Both the position numbers and the translations under genes were made by a program. A stretch of DNA of 64,000 bases from assembly GCA_029532415.1 (NCBI GenBank), contig JAQOTA010000050.1, positions 1,860,001 through 1,924,000 on the forward strand, in the 5' to 3' direction. Source of the DNA: Marasmius tenuissimus. Lineage: Eukaryota; Basidiomycota; Agaricomycetes; Agaricales; Marasmiaceae. A model generated the notes under the pieces. The model was not told the origin of the DNA. It saw only the letters and a list, made by a program, of their open reading frames with translations, and ran no database searches. Shown here in pieces: positions 34,071-46,292 of the stretch (positions are counted from its first letter, which is position 1; the number at the start of each line of letters is the position of its first letter).

Positions 34071-35022
34071 TCAGAAAATACTACTGAGGACAGTTTCCAA
34101 CTGCTTTTCACTATTCTCGGTTCGCAGTCGCTTCTTGCTTGCCCCGTCATCATCTGCACGTCTCTTTTTCCGTTCAGGCAGCGGCTGTAACACCATCTCC
34201 TCACCTTTCTCCCTCTTCTTTTCAGTACGTTTGTCGAGTACACGAGCCAATTCCACATTTCTGAGATAGTCGCGTTGTTCGGTCTTCGACTGCGAAAGCT
34301 CAACACGTAGCTTGGCAGTATGTAGAGCTGCTTCGTGAGCTGAAACAAACATCGTAAATCAGCCACCGGCTCGTGTCGTTGTCGTGAACGGACTCACCAA
34401 CTTGTTCTGTCAACATGTTCCACTTGAACTTTGGGAGGTACTTCATGGTCCAGATATCGTCTCTCCACCGCGACCCTTTTTTGCCACCAATCGGCTGAGC
34501 ATTTAGCATTTCTGCTACGCTTCTGGCGATCTTCTTGTCTTTGAACTCGACCCAGCCTTCAGTGAAATGAGGTTTTTTCGTCGATGTGTATTTCCGTCGA
34601 AGATATGCCCGTTTGGCATCTTGTTGCAAGATAAGTGAGTGGTCAGAATAACTGATGCATAGGTTGCACGACGTACCTTCCTGCTGAAGATAGACCCTGC
34701 CGACTTCTCCATAAGCACTCATCAAATGCCGCACTTTGGCAGGCCTCATTCCTGGTGGGATGCGGGATATATAGACGACACCTGCGCGTTCTTGTGCTGC
34801 TTGGTACGCTGCCAAGTCTTCAGGAGTTATCGGCTGAACAACCTTTCCTGAAGAGAAACCTTCTGGATCCATTCCAGCTACGAGTCCCTCTTCCTCGATT
34901 GGCTCTTCCTGATCTTCGGGTTCGCCATTCGAGATCAGATCTTTTGAGCGCGCTTGCTTTGAAGATTCTGCATCGGATTCGCCTTCAAACTGTTCACGGT
35001 TAGAGGAGCGAGAGGAAGCCAT
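34071..35022 (-). CDS. ESF2: Pre-rRNA processing protein ESF2 (ABT1 family)
   Basis: Minus-strand exons 34677..35022, 34398..34619 and 34071..34339 encode 278 aa. ESF2 acts in the small-subunit processome at the early cleavage sites of pre-rRNA, in the nucleolus. An acidic N-terminus (to about residue 70) is followed by a degenerate RRM beginning [20 protein letters not shown], with family motifs [44 protein letters not shown] and [20 protein letters not shown]. The C-terminus is lysine/arginine-rich. It converges with the SH3 gene; the ATG is about 320 bases from the divergent ARS2 gene. Confidence 0.93.
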
Positions 35023-35343
35023 GAGGGATTCGGAAACTTTGAGAATTTTCTGGATGGGCGTCTACTATGATTGAGCGCCAAAGACGGACCTTGTAAAATT
35101 TTAGACTCCGCTTAGTGAACGGTGTGACGAGGTTGCCTTGGCCCTCATCCCGAACACATAACTGCGTGTCGAAGTCCGTCGAGCTCATCGTCTGGGTCGA
35201 CGTTCACGCTGTGATCGTGATCTCTAGAGGTCTGTGCTTCATCATGCTCGACCTCTCTCAGTCGCAGGCTCTGATAAGCCAACTTGTTCTTCTCCGTCTC
35301 CTTCTTCTCTACTAGTTCTTTTCTTCTTGCTTTGACCCCAAGA

Positions 35344-38300
35344 ATGTCATACCCGACTCAATCTACTTCGTCTCGGCGCTCTCGTTCTCGCTCTCCACGG
35401 TCCTATGGCTCAAGACCAATGCATTTCGACGGAGGTCATGGCTCAGAGTACCGGGATTATGGATATGAAAGGGATAGGTATGGGTACGACAGGGATAGGT
35501 CTACCGATTATGGTCGACGAGGACGAAGCAGGAGCCCACCTTTTGATGAAAGTACGTGAATCCAAGTCCCTTTGCTCATATATCACACGCTTACATTATC
35601 TGGTAGGTGGAAGTAGGAAGCGTCGCCGTTCACCGTCCCCTTTCGAAAGAGATCGTTACGAACCACGTCCTCGGTATAATGATGAATTCGGTTTGAACTT
35701 AGCTTTCTTTAAGACTGCGTCCCTGTTTGACACGTATGCGCCAGATGTATATTCTCGTGGGTATTCGCCGCCGCGTCGAGGCCATGCACCCTATGGCCGA
35801 AGACCACCTACCGATCCGCATACATTAGACTATCCTGCTTCTCTGAAGCAATATGCAGAATGGTTCCGGTTCTTCTATCCACAACAAGCTCAAGATGAAG
35901 ACAACGCCGACAAAGCTGCAGAACAAGAAGCCGGAGACGGCTCCAAACCTCGCAATGGGATCAGGAGCAAGTGGGAGAAGTACAAAAAGGAGTTTTCTGC
36001 TCAACAGGTCAGTGTCGCGTTCTTTCCCATCCTTCTCGTCTCGTGCTGTCTCTATGACGTTGAGCTACTCCTCGGTCAAGCGTCGCAGCGAGAATCCTTC
36101 CTCAGTTCCTTTGGCCCACTCTCAGTGTCATGAACCCTTTCCCGATCTTTTGTGTGAATTTCGAGATTGGTTGAGATTCGGGATTCGTGTTGCAGCCGGG
36201 CTTTCTTGTCGTCCTTATCTTTCGCGTCGTGTCTTTGTTTCTGTATCGCTAAATAATCCTGCTTGTACTCCAGCTCCAAACCATGTTTGACCATCACAAA
36301 AAGTCACCGTGGTTCTGGGAAAAGTATGAACCTGCCCCCGAGTTACAGGCCTTGCGTACCAGGGTGAGGAAGGAGGGATGGAAGGGCCGACTGAGCACTT
36401 TCTTGCACGACCTTGAGTCGGGGAAGTATGATCCTGACTTGGACGAGAACGATGACGAGCCTCCTGCATCTCCCGTGAAGGAGGCAGGTGACGCGTCTAT
36501 GCTTGATGCGAACGAGGAGAAAATTGCCGGGGACGACGATGTCCAATACAACTTGGATGCAGAGGAGGAAGAGCCTACCGCACGCGAAAACAACGGAAAG
36601 ACTAAGGATAACAACAATCGTACGAATCGTGGAGAGGAGCTGTCAGTACCGACCGAGGGCAATCAGGTCATGATCAGGACTATTCCTCCCGATATTGGAC
36701 GACTAAAGCTGGAGGAGGTGAGAGATTCTGGTTGCGGTACTTGTGTATGGTCATTCAATTGTTATCCCTCGTCGTCTAGTCTTGCAAGGTCATACCAGGT
36801 TATGTATATCTTGCCCTTGGCGATCCGCTTCAGAAGCGAAATTACTATCGCGCGGGATGGATTCGATTCGCCGACGATGCTGATATGGGGGCGGTAATGA
36901 ATGAGTTACAGGACCGAAAGGTTTGGCTTATGGTCTTTTTTAGTTCCGTTTGCCGTTCTGAAGCGTTACGATTCTAGATCGAGGGTTTCAAGTTGCACGT
37001 CACCCATAATACCAAACCTTTCGTCAGTAAAATTCGCTTTGCTCCCGAGGTTGCTAGCCGGCCACAACGGATGGAAAAGGATCTTGTCAATGCAAAGACG
37101 CTCGCCGGGTTATTGGAAGAAGAAGCCGCTAAACTGCGGAAGACGAAGATTTCGGAGTTAGAACCCATTAAAGCAACAAGTGAGGACGCGCCTATAGAGA
37201 ATCACGAGGGTACCGCCGAAGAGGACGAGGAGGAACCTGCTGAGAGGGGAAGCGATGCTGTTGACCGCAGAATAGAAAAAATCATGGCCGAGCTGCGCGA
37301 TCAGGGCATCGTTGACGCTAGTGATGAAACGGCGTACGAGAACAAGAAGGTGTGCCCTTAACTCCCCCCTTGTCCCCCCTGAACCTTATTCGTATTCATT
37401 TCTGATTCTTGGTGACAGGTGGAAATTTCATTGGACCTGTACATCGCATACTTGCGTGCTGCATTCCATTGTTGCTATTACTGCAGCGTTGTGACCGATC
37501 ATCTGGAAGAATTGCAGCGAAAGTGTATCAAGCATGTGAGGAAGCCCTTGTCCAAGCCGATGGCGGATGAAAGGAAAGAAGGTGAGAAAGCGGCTAATAA
37601 GAGGGATGAAGACCAAGAGGAGAAACCGGTGGAGAAGGAGGCTAAGAAGGGAGGGGAGGGCAGGAAAGTTCAAGGCGGTAAGTTGAGTACGTTCCGCCCT
37701 GTACCTCTACTGACCCTTGAATCTCAGATGAGCGCTGGCTTGAATGGCTTGACTCAAAGATTGCTCTATTAATTAACCGTGACGGCGTCGACCCACGGGA
37801 CTATGGCGGAAAGAACTACGACGAGTGCGTTCCTCTCCCTGTAACTCGATCACGACTCTTTGACACGATACCTGCCCCTCTAGAGAGCTCACAAAACTTC
37901 TTGAACCCCACGTCAAACAAGAGGACGAGGGCAAATTCCGATGCCGGGTTTGCCAAAAGCTGTTCAAAGCCACCTCGTTTGTTGAGAAACATATTGCGAA
38001 CAAGCACCCTGAGTTTATCAAAGCGCTGGATGAAGTGAGCCTCTTGAATTTTGGACTTTGTACGTCGGGCTCATTTTGGCTTCTATAGCTACAATACTTC
38101 AACAATTTTGCCCTTGATCCTCACCGAATACAACCTTTTGCGCACGTTCCGCCGCCCGTTGGCAACAGCACCCAAGCGCCACCTCAGGCATATGGTTTGC
38201 AAGGTCCCCCTGCACTTGCGAATGATTATGCACGATTTGGGCCATATGCTGCTGTAGGGGCTTACCCGCTTCCTCCTCCGGGGGCAGGCTACTGGGACTA

Positions 38301-38725
38301 TACTCCAAGAGGATATTATCCCCCCGATGCCTTCGTCCCGCCTCCCCTCCCTCGACGGGAGGAGAGTAACCCTAGGCGGCTTAGCGAACGTATCAGCGGC
38401 TTTGCGATGACTGATATACCTGCTGCTGCTGGCCTTCCAGCCAAACCTCCGCCCCCCTCTCTGGATGCTGCTCTGAGTGCAGGGGTCGGTGCAGGAGGTG
38501 GGGGTGCAAGCGGTGGTGGTGGCAGCCGCAAGCGAGGTGGGCAGAACAACGGACCACCCCCACCTCCCCCACCGGATGCCAAAGAGGATCCCCGAGCGGC
38601 GGCGGGTCGCAAAGTCAGTTACCATGACATGGATCTTGTTGCTGAGGTATGTTCACATTCTCTAATATCGAGATTACGCTGAACCGTTGCCGTGTCTTTA
38701 GGGCGACGTCGAATTGAGTTATTAG
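35344..38725 (+). CDS. ARS2/SERRATE-family zinc-finger protein
   Basis: Ten exons (35344..35551, 35607..36007, 36274..36717, 36780..36920, 36978..37349, 37419..37677, 37728..37824, 37884..38034, 38089..38646, 38702..38725) give 884 aa. ARS2 binds the nuclear cap-binding complex and directs RNA processing or decay. An RS-rich N-terminus is followed by the SERRATE helical region (FRFFYPQQ; SPWFWEKYEPAPE), an RRM-like segment (GYVYLALGDP ... GWIRFADD), DERWLEWLDSKIALLINRDG, the C2H2 finger CRVCQKLFKATSFVEKHIANKH and a Pro/Gly-rich tail ending GDVELSY. A 54-base segment at 35696..35749 is in frame and might be an intron. Confidence 0.93.
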
Positions 38726-39162
38726 GTCGGAGGAAATATAACGGTGAACCGTGAACTTGAAGCAATACCTCTGCACAGGCTTGATGATCCATTGTATATA
38801 TACTCGGTGATGAATACAGATATACGGCACTATATCGCTTGAAAGATGTCTGTGAAATGGGGTCCAAAATTGTGTCGAGAGGTTGAGAATATTCAGACCT
38901 CGATTTTTGTTTGTACTGGTTTGAAATAGATGCTCCCGCGACTTGGCACGCACGCGAAGATTGAGGACCTATAACTCATTCAGTCCCCTCATCCCCTTCC
39001 AGTCCTTCCTTTCTCTGTTCCTCCCGTGACTGTGATAGCGTCCGTGCCAGTGGTCGTTATACAGTCTTTCCTCACATTCTACGCTGGCGTCTCTGATACA
39101 GGGTCGCTTAGTTTTTCTCTAGTCGGCGCAGCAACCTTGGGAAGCAATTCAGATTTTTTGGA
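38726..39162. other. Intergenic region ARS2-SSK1
   Basis: ARS2 3' end and SSK1 promoter and leader. A pyrimidine-rich stretch lies at about 38970-39130. No gene. Confidence 0.5.
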
Positions 39163-42100
39163 ATGACGAGCCCAAAGCTGCCTGCAGTTCGTTTACCTTC
39201 GGCTACTGGCGACGGAGAACACTTGGTACAGGATGCGGTCGTGCTGGATTTGCCACTATTCAACAAGTTCAGCATTAATTATCCATCTGGAGAAACAGGT
39301 CGACCCATCCCAACACCTCCTTCATCGGACAGGCCAGCTCTGAGTTCCTCAGACTCGGGAGAGACGGACACATCGGCAGATGAAGAGTCGGGCCATGAGT
39401 TGGAGACAGATAATTTCGATTCCAATCATTCCCCGACAATACCTCGACTGAGACCAGCTCTACAAGGTCCCGGCGGTTCCTCTCCCCCCCACCTTCCTCG
39501 ATTCTCTCGTGCATTTTCGGCACCCCTTCCTTCACAACTTGGCCATTTACAACACCCGCATAAACCCCCTTCATTCCCGAGAATGACGTTAAAACCGTCC
39601 TTGTCTGACCCGGCAACAAGGTCAGAGATCTCCCAGTGGAAAGAGTTGTCGTTAGAGCTCGCAGATTCGGTTCAAATGGTCATTCAGACGATGCTTCAGG
39701 TCTCACCGTCTCAGGTTCTGGAGCCAGCGAAGGAGCAGTTCTCTGCTTGTGCTTTGGCTGTCCCGACACCCTCGATGTCTGCGATGTTCACAGCCATGAA
39801 AAACCTCAATTATATCTCGGCCAATATGAACACGTTTTGCAGTGGAGAATTGGAGAATGAGGGTGAAGGGGCATTGCCATTATTCTCATCGAAGAAACAT
39901 AATGATTTCGATGTCGGGGAGCTTCTGCAGAGCACGGGCGATGCGCTGAGCGGGTCAGCAGCTCATACGGGTGTAGATCTGGTGCTGTACCATGGAGATG
40001 TTGGGTTGAAACATGTCTGGGCTAAGGGTGATGAATCTGGACTATCGTATCTGTTGTCCCATGTGCGCCCTGCTCATTTCTCATCTCCTTTTCTGGAATA
40101 CTGACAAATACGGCCCAGATTGTACGACAGATTCTTTCAATCGCGCATCGTGCAGATACATTGGAACTCGGCCTCTATGTTCGCCCTCAGTCATCCAAAC
40201 GCCAGGAAGCTTCGGTTGGCTTGGAGACGGAAGACTCTGAAGATCCGTTCAAGGACGCCTCTGATGGGCCATTGCAATGCGTCGTGGAAATTTTCCACAG
40301 ATTTGGCGCGGCAGAGTCTTCCAGCAATGTCGATACCCGACCTCAGCCTGACCTCACAACACTTCTATTACGTCGCCTTTCGCAGAAAGTCGGTGCGACG
40401 TTGACCCAACACCCGCCAACAAATGACAGTGGCCGTTCCTACCGGGTATCCTTCGCCCTTGATGCCGGTACGCCCCCAATTGAAACGCCCGCCACCGTTA
40501 CTGCCAGCAACGGGGGACCCTCTAACGAGCCTTCCCTGGAGCAGTTGACAAGTTTCATGGAGAGTTTAAAGGGAAAGAAGGTCAATCTCTACGCAAGTTC
40601 TAAGGGGTCTTTCGCACACCATCTCACGAGTTATCTTACTGCATGGGGTATGGATGTGAGCCATATAACTGCGGAAGTGGGTGTGGAGAGTCCTCTGGAA
40701 GTGAATTCCTCGAGTCCTAATCCCAGCTTACCTTCCGATGGGTACACTCCTTCTGGCATCCCTCCGAAAGCAGAGCCTCGGCAGCCACAAGCTCAACCAC
40801 CGTCATTCGTGTTCATTGATGATGACGTTGCGGTCCTCAAGGAACGCTTACAAGCTTTACGTCCTGAGACTACCCATCCCATGAACCTGAACCTCAGGAA
40901 ACGTCCATCGTTGGCCCCCCATCACCGCCCTCGTTCCTCCCCTCAAGTTGCTCGCTTAGCGACGACCTCTACTGTGTCCTCGACTCCCGCTGTCATACTT
41001 CATTTTACGAGTCTTTCGAACTTCAAGCTCGCGAAAGATGTGGTCCAATCTACTCTCGCCGCCTACCAAGGAACACCTTTCCCTATTCCCGAAGTCATGA
41101 TCATTCCCAAACCCGCTGGACCACGACGGTTCCTTACCGCCCTCCATAGTGCAGTCACCAAACCTGTCGTTGATCCCTTTTTCTCACCCATAGCCACTAC
41201 TCCTGGTACACCTGGCCTTCTCAATGGCGGAGGATCGTTCTTCCAGAGCTTCAATAACAGTAATATCAGTCCTAAGTCTTCTGCAATGATGCACAGACCC
41301 ACTGGTTCACGGTCGAATTCAGATCGTTCAGCCAAATCTGTCAACATCGATGGCGCCACACACGGCCATCCCTCGTCACCTTTGGCTATCCCCGATCCTG
41401 TCGAGTATTTCTCGGATGCTGCGATGAAACTTGGAACATCGCCTTCCTCCGGCCTTGTCATTCAGAGCCCGGACGGGCAGCCGGCTGGTATCTTCTTCCA
41501 TCCGAAAGCTAGAGGGACGTCAAGACAGCCATCAGCGACATTCATGGAGAGGGGACAGGGACATCTCAACGTGACCAATGCAAACCATCGGAAGTCTATC
41601 TCGGACGAACCTTCACCAATCTCATTCTCGTCTCTGCATGAACAACAGGGTAGCGCAGCAGGTCCATCAAACCTAGTACGCCGGGGCAGCGGCCCAAGGA
41701 GCAAACCGAGCTCTCCGAGAGTTCGTCCGGCCTCCCCTCGTATACCCATTGAGAATGCTAGTCTCAGCCCTACGACAGAGACGCAGACTCATTCACCTAC
41801 ACAGGCGCAGAGGAGAGGAAGTTCGGACTTGGCTGGGCCCCAGCGCAAGCTGAGTGGTAGTGTGAATGGTTCACGTCCTAACTCACCTGTGAATGAACCT
41901 CCGACGCGGAAGTCGAGTACGCCGGCACGGAGGGAAAGCAACAGCGGTACCCTCGCTCCTGCATCCACCTCTGCGGCTACGAAAAAGGCGAAGTCTCCAG
42001 CGGATAGTAACATCGTGCCCCCCATCAGCGTGTTGATTGTTGATGGTCAGTTGCATTCTATAATTCTTCGTTGACGCATTGGCTGACGTTGTGAACTCAG

Positions 42101-43260
42101 ATAATCCTATCAACCGGACTATCCTTTCGACGTTCATGAAGAAGAAAAAGATCAAGTTTGACGTAGCTTCCAATGGGAAGGAGGCTGTGGAAAAGTGGAG
42201 GACTGGAGAGTTCCATCTCATTCTTGTCCGTGTCTCATCTTCCTATGATCAGCTCCCCCTAACTCTCGCCCTTCCAGATGGACATTCAAATGCCGGTCAT
42301 GGACGGAATAGCTGCCACGAGCGAGATTCGGAAAATAGAAAAGCTGAATGCTTGCGCCGGGTTTCCTCCAGGCACACCGGGCACCGACGCAGAACCACCT
42401 ACTCCGTCTGATACTTCTTCTGTTGGGACAAGGTCGACGGCTTCGCCATACCGGTCTTCGGTCATCATCGTCGCTTTAACGGCTTCCTCGCTGCAAAGTG
42501 ATCGTATTGCCGCTCTCGCCGCTGGCTGTAACGACTTCTTGACGAAGCCGGTGTCACTACAGTGGCTGAACAACAAGTTGATCGAGTGGGGTAGTATCAA
42601 GGCTCTGCAGATGTGGGCGGATCTGGCGCCTAGTGTTGGGATGCCAGAGGCGAGGAATGTGGCTGAGAGGTTGCATGTACCCCGAGATCGGGGTGTGGGC
42701 GCTGCTGCTGCTATCGCTTCTTCGAGTGTTGTCATTACGCCGGAAGGACAGACTCCGGTGCTGTCTTTATCTCCCATTAAACCGGTTCCTTTGAAGCGGC
42801 AATTATCGGGGTCGTCGATCCTCACGACTGAGCCTACGCCTGTCATTGCAAACGGTGGAGAGCTCCAGCTCGGAGGTATCACCGAAAAGGATCGACTTGC
42901 GAGGAGGGCGTCTGCTGGTCCGTAACCTTGCTTTTTACGCGACGTTTCGTTGTACTGAGAGGGTCATTCTAGGGGTTGTTGTTGAACCACTCACACCGTC
43001 GCCCTCGAATTCATCTGGCGATAATGTGACAGGAAAATTGTTATCGGTGGCGGGTAAGGCGACTTTTAGCTTTTGTATTACTGAAATATTCTGATGGTTT
43101 CTAATTCCTTCTAGGCAGTACCACTGTACCTACGCAAGAACAGGAGTCTCAAGAAGACGCTGAAGACCCGCAGACCAAAGCAAGTTCTTCTAAACAGAGC
43201 CCGGACACAGTACCTGAGGGAACGTCCGATACCGGAGGAGATGGATATGACGGGAGATGA
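39163..43260 (+). CDS. SSK1: SSK1-type response regulator of the HOG stress pathway
   Basis: Exons 39163..40062, 40119..42045, 42101..42225, 42278..42917, 42973..43053 and 43115..43260 encode 1272 aa. SSK1 (Mcs4 in fission yeast) receives phosphate from a His-phosphotransfer protein and controls the MAPKKK of the HOG cascade. The receiver domain starts SVLIVDDNPINRTIL (about residue 935), with phospho-acceptor Asp in MDIQMPVMDG, then VIIVALTASS and CNDFLTKPV. An insertion rich in Pro/Thr/Ser separates the Asp from the ALTA block, as is common in fungal SSK1. The long N-terminal part is low complexity, with a conserved-looking domain around LVLYHGDVGLKHVWAKGDE. Confidence 0.9.
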
Positions 43261-44851
43261 CGGCGGTGGGCAGCTCTGGGACTGGGGACCGTGTTGTTTT
43301 GGTTGCATCATTACCCTTCGAGTCGGAGAGCTGCCGTAGAATATTTGCGTCGCGCTTTTGGGTTTTGAATACCGTTTTTTCTTTCCTTTTGTTCGAGGGG
43401 TTTGCGTGCTTTTGTGTACTTCTTCATTCCTTCTTGATCCTTATATTTCCTTTTTTTCTGTTCATGTCGCTTCGTGTTCGTATGTGTCTTTTCTCTTCTT
43501 TTTCTTGGTTCATGAATCATACGTTCTACGGTCCACGTCTCACAACCTTACCATCTGCATTTATCCATAGTTTCATCTCTCCTACATGTCCAGTATCTCT
43601 ATCGTCACATTTTACTGTCCACTGTCCACTGTCCCAACCCTCCGCTCCTCCTGAAATCCATTCGTTTGTTAATGAGTGCAGTCGTTTCTTATATCTCTCG
43701 TCGTATCATCTCGTGGTTGTTTTGTCGTCGGGCATTAGACATTGCTTTGGGCTTTGGGTCGTTTTTGTGCTATCGTATGGGGCTCCTAGGACGATTTATT
43801 TTGGCTTAGTTTTTCTTCTTTTTCTTTCGTGCCGGAATTCGAATACACGAAGAAGGATGGTGCGCTGTCTTTCATGCACAACACACACGGCTCATATATT
43901 AAGGACCTTTGCACGCCACAGTCCTCTGGCAGACCAAGATCCCGCCCCACTTAGCAAAGAGCCACCCGTTACGAAGCCACGCGCAGTTCACGTTTATTAC
44001 TTCACAGGTAGAGTTAGACTGCTTTAGACTTGAACTAAGGCACAGGATCGTATGCAATCGCATGCCATGAAACGGTGATGTAGATCTATCTGAGCATGCA
44101 GCGCTCTTGGTTGACGAGCACGTTTCTTGGTCGTGCTGGGATTCGTCTCTCGTGTGGAAAAAATCACGGAGAATTACCGCAAGAGCAAGAGCACATAGGT
44201 GTATAATCAGTACTCTATCAGCGACCAGAGACTAATAGTTTCTCGGTACATATATGCAAGCAATCCTCTTCGGGTTATAATAATGTACAAGATGGTGCAG
44301 ATGGCAGGCAGCGACAAAATAAGGCCGACGGCGAGTGTTCTGAGGTGGCATTGAGTTCGAGCGACGCACTCTCTCATCCTTTGCATGCTTGAACTTTGGT
44401 GTGGGCCCCAACTTTCCTGAGACCCTGGAAGAACGATGGTCACAAGCACAAGAACACAAAAGAGCACAGGAACAGGATATAAATCCGGGATACTGTTACC
44501 TGTCGAACGAAACCAGTGTAACCCACCAACTGCACGTTCACTTTATCGTAATGCATATATGAGAAAAATCTACCCCCCAGTTCTACGACTGCCACCTAAT
44601 CTCAAGAACGCCAGATTCAAATGATTCGTCATAACCTCCATGCCGGTAAAGGACGTCCTAAGCGTATAATTGTTTGCTTGAGAACAGCCGAGAAAGAGAA
44701 GAAAGGCAGAATGTGATGGTGGATGAGATCAGAGTTACCGAAGCGCCCAGTGCGCTTCTCCTGCAACCACCACCAACCTCAGCCACGTTCATCAGCTACT
44801 TCATTCACAACACGCCTTTGACCCTAGAAGAATGCTCGCTCATGATCAGTA
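43261..44851. other. SSK1 3' region and gene-poor DNA
   Basis: T-rich sequence after the SSK1 stop, then sequence without supportable genes. Confidence 0.5.
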
Positions 44852-45124
44852 CTGTACCATTTCGAGATATTCGTCAGGAGGTGTGACCTGTGACCGAAAG
44901 TTTCACTTTTTGTTTTCGACAGGAAGGTTGGTCGGCCGTGGCCGACCGGAAATTTTTTCGAAATTCGTCGTTTTTGGGCAATTTCTGGGCCAAATTTAGG
45001 TCTGAACCTCCGAAGATTTTCGACAGTCCGGCCTGGGACGCGTGACAGGGTGTGCCATTTCACCACTTTCGGGTCTCCTGTAACGCGCGACGCGTGACCT
45101 GACGATCATCTCGAAATGGTACAG
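44852..45124. mobile_element. 273-bp MITE-like element with TA duplication
   Basis: Ends carry an inverted repeat starting CTGTACCATTTCGAGAT and continuing as TTCGTCAGG or ATCGTCAGG. Both ends are flanked by TA, as expected for a Tc1/mariner-type target duplication. The middle holds a second palindrome, GGTCGGCC-gt-GGCCGACC at 44930..44947. No coding capacity. Confidence 0.7.
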
Positions 45125-45542
45125 TATCAAGTGTCTGTGTACGAGTGCTCAATTGATCAGCTCTTCCGACGTCCGTGCTCACCCATTCGCACCCGAAATC
45201 TGGGGTGTAATGTAAATGTAGCTCCCATGAGGTCATGGAGGACTTACAGTACGCCTCTGTACGCCCATGACTATATAGTTATGATGCAGTCACCAGTGAC
45301 CGGTGACATCTGATTTCAGACTGAACCTCCACTCTGTCGGGTCCTCTTGCTTCCAGCACGCATTCTAACTCTTCATGGTATCCTAAGATCGGATTGAAGA
45401 TACCCGACGGGGCCATCCAACCTTGAAGGGGCGTCCATTACTTGGATCCACAGCAGGATGATCTCACCATCGCCCGGCCTTCAAGAGAACCACCTCAGAA
45501 TGAATTCACCAGTCAGACTCACAAATGGCTGCTACTCCATGG

Positions 45543-46292
45543 GTAGACTTAATTATAAACCGGGCTAAGTTACTTACCCTGACTTAGCTTGGGCTTGGCT
45601 TATATAAATGATGCAAGGTTGCTTACTAGTTGATTGGTAAGCCACTGGACCCGGGTGCAGAGCCAAGAAAAGTTTTCTGTAAATCGGCAATACAGGGAAT
45701 TGAACTCATAGCGTCACAGACAGTTGAGACAATCAGGTGTGACCGATGATCTAACCAACTGCACCATGGTAGCTTACTTATGGCAAAGGTTAGCTGAACC
45801 ATATCCACCCCCCGAGGCCAATCTCATTCAGTATTGTATAGCTTCATAGATTCCCAATTTAAAAAGAGTCAGGACATATGTCACTTGAAACGACAGCTAT
45901 ACTCCGCTGGGAAATGGCTGGGGACTGGCTAGGGGTCCTCTTCCTTATATCACAAGGAAATACAGGCATGTACACCCAGTACCCAAGCAGGGGGACTGGT
46001 CCCCTCAAATGCAATGCACATTGTTCAAATTCTGTACCATTGTACTGAGCATCAGCCTGCTCGGTGCCCTGTCCAAATTGGGGTAAAATGTTTGGTATAA
46101 ATAGAGGCACAAAATGAGAAGAAATAAAAACATGTCTACAATATTTTACTTCCTTTTAGCATGACCAAAGCTCATGACATTTCATTGCTCAAGACATGAG
46201 TCTGACTTAGAGACCGCGTAAGTAATAAGTCATAAGTCAAGCCAAGTCAAGTCACGGGTAAGGAACTTGGGCCAATTCATAAGTAAGTCTAC
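45543..46292. mobile_element. About 750-bp non-autonomous element with long inverted repeats
   Basis: The left end (GTAGACTTAATTATAAAC... then AAGTTACTTACCCTGACTTAGC) matches the reverse complement of the right end (GTAGACTTACTTATGAAT... then AAGTTCCTTACCCGTGACTTG) for about 75 bases with scattered differences. No open frame of note. Target duplication not clear. On the minus strand near the left side it contains tRNA-like A and B boxes. Confidence 0.65.
45697..45766 (-). other. tRNA-like pol III promoter boxes
   Basis: Minus strand TGGTGCAGTTGG (45755..45766) fits the A-box consensus and GTTCAATTC (45697..45705) fits the B-box. The predicted acceptor and T-stems do not pair, so this is not a functional tRNA but may be tRNA-derived. 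Confidence 0.4.

Noticed and set aside
38089..38625. 178-aa minus-strand frame
   Set aside because: Antisense shadow of the Pro/Gly-rich ARS2 C-terminus.
43257..44027. 256-aa plus-strand open frame overlapping the SSK1 stop
   Set aside because: Phe/Leu/Ser-rich translation of T-rich 3' UTR; no domain, and it overlaps the end of a solid gene.
45697..45766. Functional tRNA gene
   Set aside because: A and B boxes fit but the acceptor and T-stems do not pair.
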